A stretch of DNA of 39,695 nucleotides, from contig JAPYUM010000036.1 of the NCBI GenBank assembly GCA_029940535.1, positions 1 through 39,695 on the forward strand, read 5' to 3'. Both the position numbers and the translations under genes were made by a program. Shown piece by piece: positions 1 to 7,831 of this stretch; within the stretch, counting starts at the first letter, position 1; each line of letters opens with the position of its first letter. The notes under the pieces are model-generated. The model did not search any database, had not been told where the DNA came from, and saw nothing but the letters and a program-made list of their open reading frames with translations. Source of the stretch: Vicinamibacterales bacterium. Its GTDB lineage: Bacteria; Acidobacteriota; Vicinamibacteria; Vicinamibacterales; UBA8438.

Positions 1-97
1 CCGCCTCGTGAAACTCCGCTTGCGCGTCCCGAAGCTCGCTCACGGGCAGCGCCATGCAGGCCACAGCGGCAATCGCAAAGACTTTGAGCACGGTCAT
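1..97 (-). CDS. Partial small secreted protein, N-terminus only
   Basis: Only the first 32 residues lie in the window; the gene runs off the left edge. It starts with ATG (95-97 on the plus strand) behind an AGGAG ribosome site. The N-terminus is a lysine followed by a hydrophobic stretch (FAIAAVACMAL), which looks like a signal peptide. It begins 9 nt after the stop of the secreted protein encoded at 107-658, so the two are probably co-transcribed. Nothing in the visible part allows a functional call. Confidence 0.55.
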   Translation of the reverse strand, partial: MTVLKVFAIAAVACMALPVSELRDAQAEFHEA

Positions 98-106
98 CGT
101 GAGCTC

Positions 107-658
107 CTACTGTGCGTTAGAGGAATCGACCCACACGCGAACCGTCGTCTCGCGGTCACGAACCGTGACCATGTTACCGTCGTCATACTCGGCCAAGGTG
201 CGAATCGCCGCGCTGAAGTCCAGGCGTCCATCCGGGCCCGACAGCAGCGCGTCGATCACCGGCAGCGGGAAACGGACGTCGATTTGTGTGTCGCTCGACT
301 CGTCGGAGTCGACGACCAGAAAATCACCCGACTTCCGCGCATTGAAATTGTGGTCGTCGTCCCGCACCGTGACATAGGTCGCGTCGCCGCCGCCGCGCAC
401 CTCGCGCCAAAGCTCGCGCAGCTCGTCGCCCGAGAAGCCGACCTCGTCCAGCTCGATCTCCAACTCACGGGTCAGCTCCCGGCTGATTTCTTCGGGAATC
501 AGCTTCACGGCCGACTCGATCAACGTCAATGGTAGGTTGACGCTCACCGGGGCTCCACCCGAGGACCGATCGTCGACATGGACGTGAAACCAGCGGTCAG
601 CCGCTGCGGCCGTCAGGGGCAAGGCCAGGCCAAGCACGATGGCACCGGCAAGACGCAT
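107..658 (-). CDS. Secreted protein of unknown function with an internal duplication
   Basis: The product has 183 residues with a clear signal peptide (residues 1-20, ending TAAAA). I do not recognise the family. The mature part appears to contain two related copies. Residues 38-108 run from VSVNLPLTLIESA to YVTVRDDDHNFNA. Residues 126-177 run from IDVRFPLPVIDALLSG to MVTVRDRETTVRV. Each has a hydrophobic NLPL/RFPL helix start and ends in a VTVRD strand. A charged helix (residues 55-90) sits in copy one. An AAAGAGAGT ribosome site precedes the ATG. It is followed 9 nt later by another signal-peptide gene. Function is unknown; an exported sensor or structural role is possible but not shown. 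Confidence 0.7.
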   Translation of the reverse strand: MRLAGAIVLGLALPLTAAAADRWFHVHVDDRSSGGAPVSVNLPLTLIESAVKLIPEEISRELTRELEIELDEVGFSGDELRELWREVRGGGDATYVTVRDDDHNFNARKSGDFLVVDSDESSDTQIDVRFPLPVIDALLSGPDGRLDFSAAIRTLAEYDDGNMVTVRDRETTVRVWVDSSNAQ

Positions 659-798
659 ACTCTCTTTACTCGTGGGGTCTGAATCATGGCGCTCTCCTCT
701 ACATCAGGGCTCTTGACTGCCTGACGGATGGCGCGGGCCGCAAGTTCCAGGGGGAGCGGCGTCCAGATCGGCGCCAGCCTTGCCGTCGCCCATACGGC

Positions 799-804
799 TA
801 CAAT
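799..804 (+). promoter_or_regulatory. Possible -10 box of the selenoprotein operon
   Basis: TACAAT lies 37 nt upstream of the ATG at 842. No good -35 hexamer sits 16-18 nt further upstream, so this is weak evidence based on the -10 match and its position only. Confidence 0.25.
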
Positions 805-841
805 GACGGCACACCGTCAACGGCTCTCGAGAGGAGCGTGC

Positions 842-1978
842 ATGCGACGTGAGACAACCTTTGTGCTGGCCGCGGTGCTCGCGGCACCCGCATTTGCGGC
901 GGCGGAACCGGTGACGGTCCTCTACGACGATCAAGTCATCGAGATCGCGAGGACGCTGGCGGACCCCGACGACCTCTGGGTCGTACCGGCCGATCTGCCG
1001 CGTGTGAACGGTTTCGAGCTGAAGCCCGAGGGGGCCTGCCTCGAGGAACTGTGCGTGCCCGTGCTGCAGGTCCGTGACAGCGAGATGTTCGTCCGTCGAT
1101 CGGGCCAGGCGTGGTTCAACGTCACCGCCCTGGCTCGCCGCCTGGAGCAAGCGTATGTGGCGGACCACGACCACCATGTGTGGAGTTTCGGCGAGGTGCC
1201 GGTTACCCGGAGCCGTTTCCTGCGCTCGGCCATGGCACCCGATTTCGAGCTTCCCAATCGCGAGGGCGAGTTGGTGCGGCTGTCCGACTTTCTCGGCAAG
1301 AAGGTCCTCATCGTCACCTGGGCGTCCTGGTGAGGATGCCGTTTCGACCTGCCCGGGTGGCAGGCCGTCTATGAGGAGCTTCAGGACCAGAACTTCGAGA
1401 TCATCACGGTCGCGCAGGACATGTTGGGCGCAACAGCGACCGCCGAGTGGCACGACCAGACCGAGTTGACTTACACCACGCTGATCGACACCACCCATCG
1501 GGTCACGTCGCTCTACAACCTGTTCAATGTCCCCACCGGCATCCTCGTCGATGAAGAGGGACGGGTGCGGCGGATCGACGACGGCGCCTATTCAGGTGGC
1601 CGGCCGACCAGCGGCGGCACGATCGGAGCCCACGACTACTCACCGGTGGTACGCGACTGGGTCGCGAGGGGCGAGGACAGCCCGATGCTCTGGTCACGGG
1701 ACGAGATGCTCGACCGGGTCCGCCGGAGGACACCGAACGAGGCCCGCGCCGAGCCGACGTTCAAGCTAGGCGTCCACTTCTTCGGCCAAGGTAATGAGGC
1801 GCTGGCGCGTCGCTACTGGGAGCAGGCGCAGGTGCTCTCGCCGGGCGCCTGGAACTTCCACCGGCAGGACTGGAATCTCACGGAGGGACTGGCGGGACCG
1901 AAGCTGCGCGAGAAGATGGGCGCCCTCGGCCGCGCGTTCTACGATCCGCTGGAATTACCCGAGACCCCGCAGCGCTGA
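842..1978 (+). CDS. Thioredoxin-like selenoprotein (Sec164), exported
   Basis: Read through one in-frame TGA (1331-1333), this gives 378 residues. There is a signal peptide (1-21), a variable N-terminal domain, and an AhpC/TSA-Redoxin thioredoxin fold from about residue 132 (APDFELPNREGELVRLSDF). The TGA falls in TWASW-U-GCRFDLPGW, the place of the active-site cysteine, giving U164-G-C166. The same frame continues as normal thioredoxin sequence (YEELQDQNFEIITVAQD, then NVPTGILVDEEGRV with the cis-proline) and on to a TPR-like tail. A SECIS-like hairpin follows the TGA. The ATG at 842 is chosen for its GAGAGGAG ribosome site and signal peptide. Cupin and MBL genes follow at 22- and 44-nt gaps. 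The expected role is periplasmic thiol/selenol redox chemistry; the substrate is unknown. A conventional caller would split it at 1333. Confidence 0.88.
1345..1367 (+). promoter_or_regulatory. Bacterial SECIS-like hairpin after TGA 1331-1333
   Basis: CCTGCC (1348-1353) pairs perfectly with GGCAGG (1359-1364) around a 5-nt CGGGT loop. Two more pairs (C1345-G1367, G1346-C1366) lie beyond one mismatch. The spacing from the TGA to the loop is 20 nt, and a G is among the first two loop bases. Both match what is known of bacterial SECIS elements. The geometry is identical to that of the hairpin in the second TGA gene of this window. Confidence 0.82.
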
Positions 1979-2000
1979 CCCAATACCAGAGAGGTGCCAC

Positions 2001-2594
2001 ATGTCAGGACCGAACACTGGAGATCGCCCCGGCCACGAGATGGGGCGCCGGACCATGCTCGAACGCACCGCTGTCGGGGGAGTGGCCGTAGCCGCAGGGC
2101 TCCTGGGTGCGACCAGTGTTCCCGCGGCGGGTGCGCAGGCCGACGCCGGCCTGGCCCACGCCGTCACGACTGGCCGCATGCGTCGTGTGGTGTCGGCGCA
2201 TGACTCCGAAGGCAAGTCGTTCATCGAGAGCGACGAAGAGGTCGACATCGGCAGTCTCTGGGCAACGACGAGCAACCAGCTCCTCGGCCCCGGCCCGGAT
2301 GGCGAGCCTGCACCCCGCCTCCGCCCCACGGGCGCTAGCCGTTATTACATCGCGACCATCGCCAGGTCGCCGGCCCCCATGCCCACACTCAAGAACCGGA
2401 TCGGGTTCCACCGAACCCCAGGAGTCGCCTACGTCCACGTGCTGACCGGCGAGATCGTCTACATGGTCGACCGCCAGGAGGTCAGGCTGCAGGCCGGCGA
2501 TCTGGTCGTCGAGCGGGGCACCGAGCACTCGTGGCGCAACGAAGGAGCGACGCCGGTCGGGCTCCTCGTCACTGTGGTGAGCGGCGAGGTCTGA
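2001..2594 (+). CDS. Exported cupin-domain protein
   Basis: The product has 197 residues. A twin-arginine-like leader (GRRTMLERTAVGGVAVAAGLL) suggests Tat export. The C-terminal third is a cupin barrel: VAYVHVLTGEIVYMVDRQEV, then LQAGDLVVERGTEHSWRNEG, with the His of GTEHSW as a likely metal ligand. The start at 2001 follows a GAGAGGTG ribosome site. It lies 22 nt after the selenoprotein and 44 nt before an MBL hydrolase, so the three genes probably form one transcript. Proteins of this shape often bind a metal and either oxidise or isomerise small molecules or only bind ligands; the sequence does not say which. Confidence 0.8.
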   Translation: MSGPNTGDRPGHEMGRRTMLERTAVGGVAVAAGLLGATSVPAAGAQADAGLAHAVTTGRMRRVVSAHDSEGKSFIESDEEVDIGSLWATTSNQLLGPGPDGEPAPRLRPTGASRYYIATIARSPAPMPTLKNRIGFHRTPGVAYVHVLTGEIVYMVDRQEVRLQAGDLVVERGTEHSWRNEGATPVGLLVTVVSGEV

Positions 2595-2638
2595 CGGCCG
2601 AGTGGGCGCCCGTCGTTAATCCGCACAGGAGGCACGTC

Positions 2639-3544
2639 ATGAAACGCACCATTGTGTTCGCCGTCGTCGTGGCGCTCTCGCTTGCCGTCGGGGCCGCGCA
2701 AGACACACCCAAGGTCATCGACGTCGAGCAGCTCGAAGACAACTTGTTCGTGCTGCGGGGCCAGGGCGGCGGTGGCAACACCGGCGTCTTCGTCACGACG
2801 GATGGCGTGGTGGTCGTCGACACCAAGAACCCGGGATGGGGACAGCCGATCCTCGAGGCCATCGGGGAGCTGACCACCAATCCGGTCACTACCCTCATCA
2901 ACACCCACAGTCACGGCGACCACGTCAGCGGAAACGTGGCCTTCGCGACCACGGTCGAGTTCGTGGCCCACGCAACGACCAAAACCAACATGGAGGCGAT
3001 GCGGCCCTACACCGGTCGCACCGAGCCGCCAGTGAATGTGTTTGCCGACACGAACGGCCATGGGCTGCCGACACGGACGTTCACCGACCGGCTGTCGCTC
3101 GGGAGCGGTGCCGACCAGATCGACCTGTACTACTTCGGGCGCGCCCATACGGGCGGCGACGCCTGGGTGGTCTTCCCTGCCCTGCGCACGCTACATGCCG
3201 GCGACGCATTCCTGGGCAAGCGGGTGCCGTTTCTCGATGCCGAGAACGGCGGTAGCGGCGTCGCGATTCCCGACACGCTGCAGAAGGCGCACGACACGAT
3301 CCCGAATGTCGACACCATCATCACCGGGCACAGCACGCAGGCGAGCTGGGCGGACCTGAACGAATGGGCCGCGTTCAATCGCGACTTTCTGGAAATGGTG
3401 CGAACGGGCCGGGCAGCGGGCCGCAGTGTGGACGAGATCGCCAACGGCTGGGCCGTGCCGGCGAAGTATGCCGACTACGATCCACCCAACCCGGCTTCCG
3501 TCAGACGTAACATCCGGGTAATCGTCGACGAGCTCGAGGGGTAG
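2639..3544 (+). CDS. Secreted metallo-beta-lactamase-fold hydrolase
   Basis: The product has 301 residues with a signal peptide (1-20). The metal-binding pattern of the MBL superfamily is complete: THSHGDH (H90, H92, D94, H95), GRAHTGGD (H170), HAGD (D189) and GHS (H231). A CACAGGAGG ribosome site fixes the ATG at 2639. It is the last gene of the selenoprotein-cupin-MBL run. The fold covers lactamases, lactonases, thioesterases and others; the sequence resembles secreted cyclase/hydrolase-like members rather than a proven antibiotic-resistance enzyme. Two metal ions in the periplasm are expected. Substrate unknown. Confidence 0.88.
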   Translation: MKRTIVFAVVVALSLAVGAAQDTPKVIDVEQLEDNLFVLRGQGGGGNTGVFVTTDGVVVVDTKNPGWGQPILEAIGELTTNPVTTLINTHSHGDHVSGNVAFATTVEFVAHATTKTNMEAMRPYTGRTEPPVNVFADTNGHGLPTRTFTDRLSLGSGADQIDLYYFGRAHTGGDAWVVFPALRTLHAGDAFLGKRVPFLDAENGGSGVAIPDTLQKAHDTIPNVDTIITGHSTQASWADLNEWAAFNRDFLEMVRTGRAAGRSVDEIANGWAVPAKYADYDPPNPASVRRNIRVIVDELEG

Positions 3545-3569
3545 GCTACGGTCTTTTGTGCTATTAATC

Positions 3570-3590
3570 GTATGTTTATAGTATGTTTAT
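3570..3590 (+). promoter_or_regulatory. Tandem repeat upstream of the toxin-antitoxin pair, candidate operator
   Basis: GTATGTTTAT occurs twice, at 3570-3579 and 3581-3590, separated by one base and ending 3 nt before the antitoxin ATG. The patch is AT-rich in an otherwise GC-rich window. Antitoxins of the ribbon-helix-helix type commonly bind such repeats to repress their own operon. The operator role is inferred. Confidence 0.5.
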
Positions 3591-3593
3591 CGC

Positions 3594-3899
3594 ATGGCAA
3601 GACAACCCGTCTCGGTGACGCTGGATTCCGACAACCTGCTCTGGCTTCGCGGCCAGGCCGGTCCGAGCCGGAGCGTCAGCCGGATCGTCGACGAGTTGGT
3701 CGGTGAGGCTCGCGCGAGCCGCCGGAACCGAGGCGAGACGGCGCGTTCAGTCGTGGGCACGGTGAACCTTCACGATTTCGACCCGGTGTCCGCCGACCGC
3801 GAGATACGGGCGCTCTTCGACGGCACCAGGGGAAGTACCGGGGCCGTGCACGAAACTCACGCCCGCTACGTACGACAGCGACGCAAAGCGAAACGCTGA
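3594..3899 (+). CDS. Probable ribbon-helix-helix antitoxin
   Basis: The product has 101 residues and is basic overall. The start VSVTLDSDNLLWLRGQAG followed by SVSRIVDELVGEAR fits a beta strand plus two helices, as in ribbon-helix-helix DNA-binding antitoxins. The C-terminal half, which would wrap the toxin, is variable. One base separates its TGA from the ATG of a PIN-domain gene, which is the classic antitoxin-toxin arrangement. A tandem AT-rich repeat just upstream could be its operator. The family name rests on the partner and the predicted fold. Confidence 0.72.
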   Translation: MARQPVSVTLDSDNLLWLRGQAGPSRSVSRIVDELVGEARASRRNRGETARSVVGTVNLHDFDPVSADREIRALFDGTRGSTGAVHETHARYVRQRRKAKR

Positions 3900-3900
3900 G

Positions 3901-4311
3901 ATGGCTCGCGGGGTCACCGCCGCCGTCTGTGATACACACGCGCTCCTCTTTCACGCGGCACGCGACCGGCGACTCGGCCGCCGGGCCGCGGCAGTCTTTG
4001 CCGCGTGCGAGGCACGCCAGGCGCTGATGTATGTGCCGGCTGCCGTCTTGTGGGAGATCGCGCTGCTGGCACGACGGGCACGGATCGATCTAGGACGCCC
4101 TCTGGCCAGCTTCTCGGACGACCTGTTCAGCAACCCCGCCTTCCAACCACTCGACCTCGGGGTGGAGCAGATCTTGCTCGCCACGGAATACCCACCCAAC
4201 GCCGACCCGTTCGACGGCCTGATTGTGGCGGCGGCACGCCTGCTCGAGTTGCCGCTGGTGACGCAGGACCGAGCGATCGTCGCGTCTGCGCTCGTGCCGA
4301 CCCTGTGGTGA
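3901..4311 (+). CDS. vapC: PIN-domain ribonuclease toxin, VapC type
   Basis: The product has 136 residues, the usual size for VapC. Acidic residues of the PIN active site are present: D11 (AAVCDTHAL), E52 (PAAVLWEIALL), D102/D105 (NADPFDGLIVAAA) and D123 (LVTQDRAI). VapC toxins are Mg-dependent RNases that cleave tRNA or rRNA when not held by the antitoxin. It lies directly behind the putative antitoxin. A run of ten C residues (4351-4360) lies beyond its stop, before the convergent gene that ends at 4367. Confidence 0.85.
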   Translation: MARGVTAAVCDTHALLFHAARDRRLGRRAAAVFAACEARQALMYVPAAVLWEIALLARRARIDLGRPLASFSDDLFSNPAFQPLDLGVEQILLATEYPPNADPFDGLIVAAARLLELPLVTQDRAIVASALVPTLW

Positions 4312-4366
4312 GCCGGCAGGCGGAACCGTGTAGGGGGACTGGGCATCGCGCCCCCCCCCCGGCCCA

Positions 4367-6544
4367 TTAGTGCGCCAGCGGATCCGGACGTACCTGAAAC
4401 TTGAAGACCGGGGCCACTCGCTCGGTTCCGCCTTCGGCGTGGAACGGGGCTCGGCTGCCTGAGGTCGTCCAGATCGCGCGGCCTTTCCAGCCGGCGTCGG
4501 GGTCGTCGATGCGCCCGTCCAGCCCCTTACCGAAGAAACTCCCCATCGGGTATGGCACGCGGAAGTTGTAGAACTCGCCGTCCACCAGCGCGAGGACTCC
4601 CTCGGACAGGTTGCCGGTGGCCAACGGGATATTTTCGCCGACACCCAGCAGGTTGAACCGATCGGTGAAGTTGTAATACGCGGAGTCGGCGCTGGCGGAA
4701 TCAGTCGCGCCCTTGTAGTTCGGCCCCGGGAACGGATACAGCGTCCAGCCTTCGCCGCAATGCGTACCGGTCGCGGTGGGCCCGTTGAGCGGACCGTCGC
4801 ACCGACTGCGATCGAAGCTCGCGAAGTGACCGCTCGACAGCACCGTCCAGACGATACCGTTGCTGTCGACGTCCATGCCGCGTGGCGAGTATCCCTGGAC
4901 GGGCACGTCCGCGTCGTTCCACGGGACCTCGTAGTATTCCACCAGCCCCGTGTTCACCGGATCGTCACCTGGCACGAACCTGACGAGTCCACCCGGCATC
5001 CCCAGCGTCGACCCCCAGATCGATCCGTCGAGCGGACTCGGCGCGACCCCGTAGTAGCCGCGCGCGATCCGGGTGTCCTTGGCGGGGTCCATCGGCTCGC
5101 CGGGCTCGACATACGCGTCTCGTTGGCCATTGCCGTTGGTGTCGAGGACCTGTGCTGACCAGCCCTGCGCCGCCGCCTCGTCTCCGGTCTCGTCGAACAC
5201 CTTCGTGTCGAACCACGCGACCACGGGGCCGCTCCCGGTGAACCACATCACGTCCTCGTCGTCGAGATTCAAATGGTGCGTCCCGAAGCAGGTGTCCACG
5301 GTGGTGATGTCACGGGTGGCGGGGTCCCACACCTGCATGTGCCGGTTGCTCCGCTCGAGCGGAAACGCCCGCGCCGACGGATGACTCGACCCTTCTCGAC
5401 AGAAGGCCGGGGTGTCGGCCTGACGCACCCGCGCCGCGATCCAGACGCGCGCCTGCCCATCCATCGCAAAGCTGTGCGCCACGCTCTGGCTGTCCCAGAT
5501 GACCTCGTCGTCCCAGTAGGGCGACGGCGCCAGCGGCGGGGTCGACGCCGTGGTGGGGGTGTTCGGGTCCCGGACCTCCAACGAGAACCTGCTCGCCACG
5601 TGCGTCGTCGGATTCACGACCGGCACGTAATCGACGCTGTTCTCGGCGGCACCGTACACCGGACCGTTCGCGTTGATGTTCGGATCGCGCTTGTCGGCCG
5701 AGATCAGGTCGTGCATGTAGGCGCGAGGGTCGGCCCAGTCCCACAGGCTGACGACCGCATTGCGCTCGATGCCTTGCGGACGTGGCGGAGCCGTCATCGG
5801 ATACTCGCCGGCTTGAATACGGTCGGTCCAATCGGCGTACATAGCCAGGGCGGGTTCGCGCCCCACTTGGGCCAACCGCGATTCCATGTTCCCGCCCGCC
5901 TGCCCGGACTGCACGCGGCGGTCCCAGGCGTCCAGGTGCGAATCGAAGTCGCCAAGCTCGGACGGGATCTCCCGCGTGGCCTTGTTGCCCAGCGCGTGGC
6001 AGCCGGTGCAGCCATCCGTGTTGACGACTGAGCGGATCCATTCGCCCTGACTCTCGATGCTGGGCGAGATGCCGTTCCCTTGCGGGCCCGTGCCCGGGAA
6101 CTCGCTTGGCTCCGGAAGTTGCAGCAGGGCGAACCAGTACTGGGCCGGGTAGTAGTCGGCGGCTACCTTGGCGTCTGGCGCGAGGGTGGCGGTCAGATTG
6201 AGCGCCGCGCCAGGTTCGGTCTGTATCTTGTCGGAGTCGACCAGGCCATAGCCACGCACCCACACGTCGTAGGTGGCGTCCGGTAGATCAGGGAGCAGGT
6301 AGCGTCCCTGATCGTCGGTCACCACGATTTTGATGTGCCGGGTCGGAAGGTCCCGTGTTTCCGCGATCACCCAGACGCCGGCTTCCGGACCATTCGGGCC
6401 AGTGACCACCCCGGCGATGTCATCCGCATCCATTGGCACCGCGGCGCCGGACGGCTGGCCAGCCTGCAGCGCGACAAGCGAGACCACGAGCACCATGACC
6501 GTCACGACCCCGAGCCTTCTCAGAGAGAACGTGCTTCGTGCCAT
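4367..6544 (-). CDS. Secreted Cna-B/propeller protein with a haem c motif
   Basis: The product has 725 residues with a signal peptide (about 1-30). Residues 42-122 form a carboxypeptidase-regulatory-like (Cna-B) beta-sandwich (GVVTGPNGPEAGVWVIAETR, DDQGRYLLPDLPDATYDVWV). C179-TG-C182-H183 is a haem c attachment motif in a short cytochrome-like segment. The rest looks like a beta-propeller of the kind seen in virginiamycin-B-lyase-like proteins (YSPRGMDVDSNGIVWTVLSS, GVAPSPLDGSIWGSTLG). The ATG has an AAGGAG ribosome site. The combination suggests a periplasmic electron-transfer or sugar/aromatic-oxidising protein; the substrate cannot be told from sequence. It stands alone. Confidence 0.8.
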   Translation of the reverse strand: MARSTFSLRRLGVVTVMVLVVSLVALQAGQPSGAAVPMDADDIAGVVTGPNGPEAGVWVIAETRDLPTRHIKIVVTDDQGRYLLPDLPDATYDVWVRGYGLVDSDKIQTEPGAALNLTATLAPDAKVAADYYPAQYWFALLQLPEPSEFPGTGPQGNGISPSIESQGEWIRSVVNTDGCTGCHALGNKATREIPSELGDFDSHLDAWDRRVQSGQAGGNMESRLAQVGREPALAMYADWTDRIQAGEYPMTAPPRPQGIERNAVVSLWDWADPRAYMHDLISADKRDPNINANGPVYGAAENSVDYVPVVNPTTHVASRFSLEVRDPNTPTTASTPPLAPSPYWDDEVIWDSQSVAHSFAMDGQARVWIAARVRQADTPAFCREGSSHPSARAFPLERSNRHMQVWDPATRDITTVDTCFGTHHLNLDDEDVMWFTGSGPVVAWFDTKVFDETGDEAAAQGWSAQVLDTNGNGQRDAYVEPGEPMDPAKDTRIARGYYGVAPSPLDGSIWGSTLGMPGGLVRFVPGDDPVNTGLVEYYEVPWNDADVPVQGYSPRGMDVDSNGIVWTVLSSGHFASFDRSRCDGPLNGPTATGTHCGEGWTLYPFPGPNYKGATDSASADSAYYNFTDRFNLLGVGENIPLATGNLSEGVLALVDGEFYNFRVPYPMGSFFGKGLDGRIDDPDAGWKGRAIWTTSGSRAPFHAEGGTERVAPVFKFQVRPDPLAH

Positions 6545-6910
6545 TGTCTATCTCCTTGTCCGCCAGCCAGGTTCAGCGCTCAACGCCTCCGGACGTGCGC
6601 CACGGAAGAGGGGCATCTCTTGTTTACGTGTTGTCGGATTATATCGGCAGTCAGTTGTCGGCGCCCGAGTAAAGGGCGCGCAGCGACCGATTGTCGCCGA
6701 ACCGTTCCTGTTGTGTAGCGACATCATTGCTTGGACAATGTCATCGGTGCAGCCACGAGACACTGACGGCATCGACTGGACGGGCGTTGGACCCGACACG
6801 TCGCCCCTGGAACCGCTCGATAGTCGGTCTTTCTCCGTCCGTCTGCGGATACTGGACGCGCGCGCCCGCAGTCTGATGGTCCTTCGCAAGGCGTTCACAA
6901 AACAGCAGTC

Positions 6911-7033
6911 GGTCAGCGGACGTTCTTCGTCGCCTCGATCGACGATCTGGTCGTCATGAAGGAGCGCGCCGGCCGGCCGCAGGATCTCCTCGACATCGCA
7001 GAACTGCGGAATATTCAAAAGCGGGGCGGCTGA
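6911..7033 (+). pseudogene. Remnant of a nucleotidyltransferase-like C-terminus
   Basis: About 40 codons ending in TGA read TFFVASIDDLVVMKERAG then RPQDLLDIAELRNIQKR. This resembles the C-terminal end of MNT/AbiEii-like nucleotidyltransferases (ASLDDLIxMKxxAGRPxDLxDI). The reading frame closes at a TAG shortly upstream and no N-terminal domain is present. The rest of 6545-6910 shows no convincing coding sequence on either strand. It therefore looks like the tail of a lost antitoxin- or toxin-like gene. Confidence 0.5.
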
Positions 7034-7035
7034 CG

Positions 7036-7823
7036 GTGACGAATCAACTGTCTGCGACCGGCTCAGTATGTTTCTACAGCCCGCGCGCCCCGGCCCCGCT
7101 CGGCGTCGACCGGCTTGGCGGAAAAGCCATAGAGCCACACGAGCTCGTGCGCGACATCGACGCCTTCCCGGAGCATCGAGCCTATCTCTACTTCCTCGAG
7201 CTGGCCCTGCAGGAGCAGGCGGCGGCGTCGGCGTTCCGTGGTGGGATTGGCTCAGCGACGACGCCCACACGCAGGGCCTCGCGCCGGCGTTTACGACTCC
7301 GTCCACGGCGGCAAATCCACTCCTCCGCTCGGATGTGGAATTGCACCCGAACTACGTGCCACTGATTCAGGCGAACCTCCCCGGTCGGGTCGACTTCACC
7401 GCCCCCGATCGCCCGCGCACGCTGCGGGAGCCGGGCGACACCCGCTTCCTGCCGCACCGGACGCCGCCCGCCGACTTGCCGCCCCAGTTCCAGACCATCG
7501 ACTGGTTCAACGTCGACGAGATCCTGGAGGACAGCAACTGGGTTAGCTTCTCGAATCCGCTCGAGGACATCCACGGTGGAGTCCACGGCTGGGTCGGAGG
7601 ATCGATGTCGACCGTCGCCACCGCCGCGTTCGATCCGATGTTCTTCTCGCACCACAGCATGGTCGACAAGCTGGGGTTCGACTGGCAGGTCAAACACGGC
7701 GCGGTGGGTCCGGACGAGCAGATGTGGGATGTCGTGCTCACGCCCTTTCCCGTGACGGTGCGAGACATGCTGAATGTCGAGCAGCTCAACTACGACTATG
7801 TCGAGAAAGTCGTCGAGGTGTAG
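7036..7823 (+). pseudogene. Broken tyrosinase / polyphenol oxidase
   Basis: Tyrosinases carry two copper sites of three histidines each. Here 7036 to about 7228 reads, in frame 1, FPEHRAYLYFLELALQEQ, the third CuA histidine region, but the first two CuA histidines are missing. The sequence then shifts to frame 3, with GVPWWDWLSDDAHTQG onward. The CuB site is complete: DIHGGVHGWVGGSM and AFDPMFFSHHSMVDKL. The N-terminal deletion plus the frameshift near 7225-7240 indicate a pseudogene, unless the assembly is in error. The next gene is the usual C-terminal partner domain of this enzyme and is intact. Confidence 0.7.
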
Positions 7824-7831
7824 GTGACATC

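Noticed and set aside
1331-1333. Nonsense mutation or sequencing error instead of selenocysteine
   Set aside because: Two separate genes have TGA at the redox cysteine, each with a hairpin at the same distance, and no other damage. Chance errors would not fall so.
704-1498. 264-codon minus-strand reading frame
   Set aside because: It lies opposite the selenoprotein, has no recognisable domain and no ribosome site; shadow of GC-rich coding sequence.
4351-4360. Run of ten C as a phase-variable tract
   Set aside because: It lies between two convergent stop codons, outside both genes and any visible promoter, so it is unlikely to switch expression.
6548-7306. 252-codon minus-strand reading frame in a gene-poor stretch
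   Set aside because: Low-complexity Arg/Ala/Pro composition, overlap with tyrosinase remains on the other strand, and no ribosome site.
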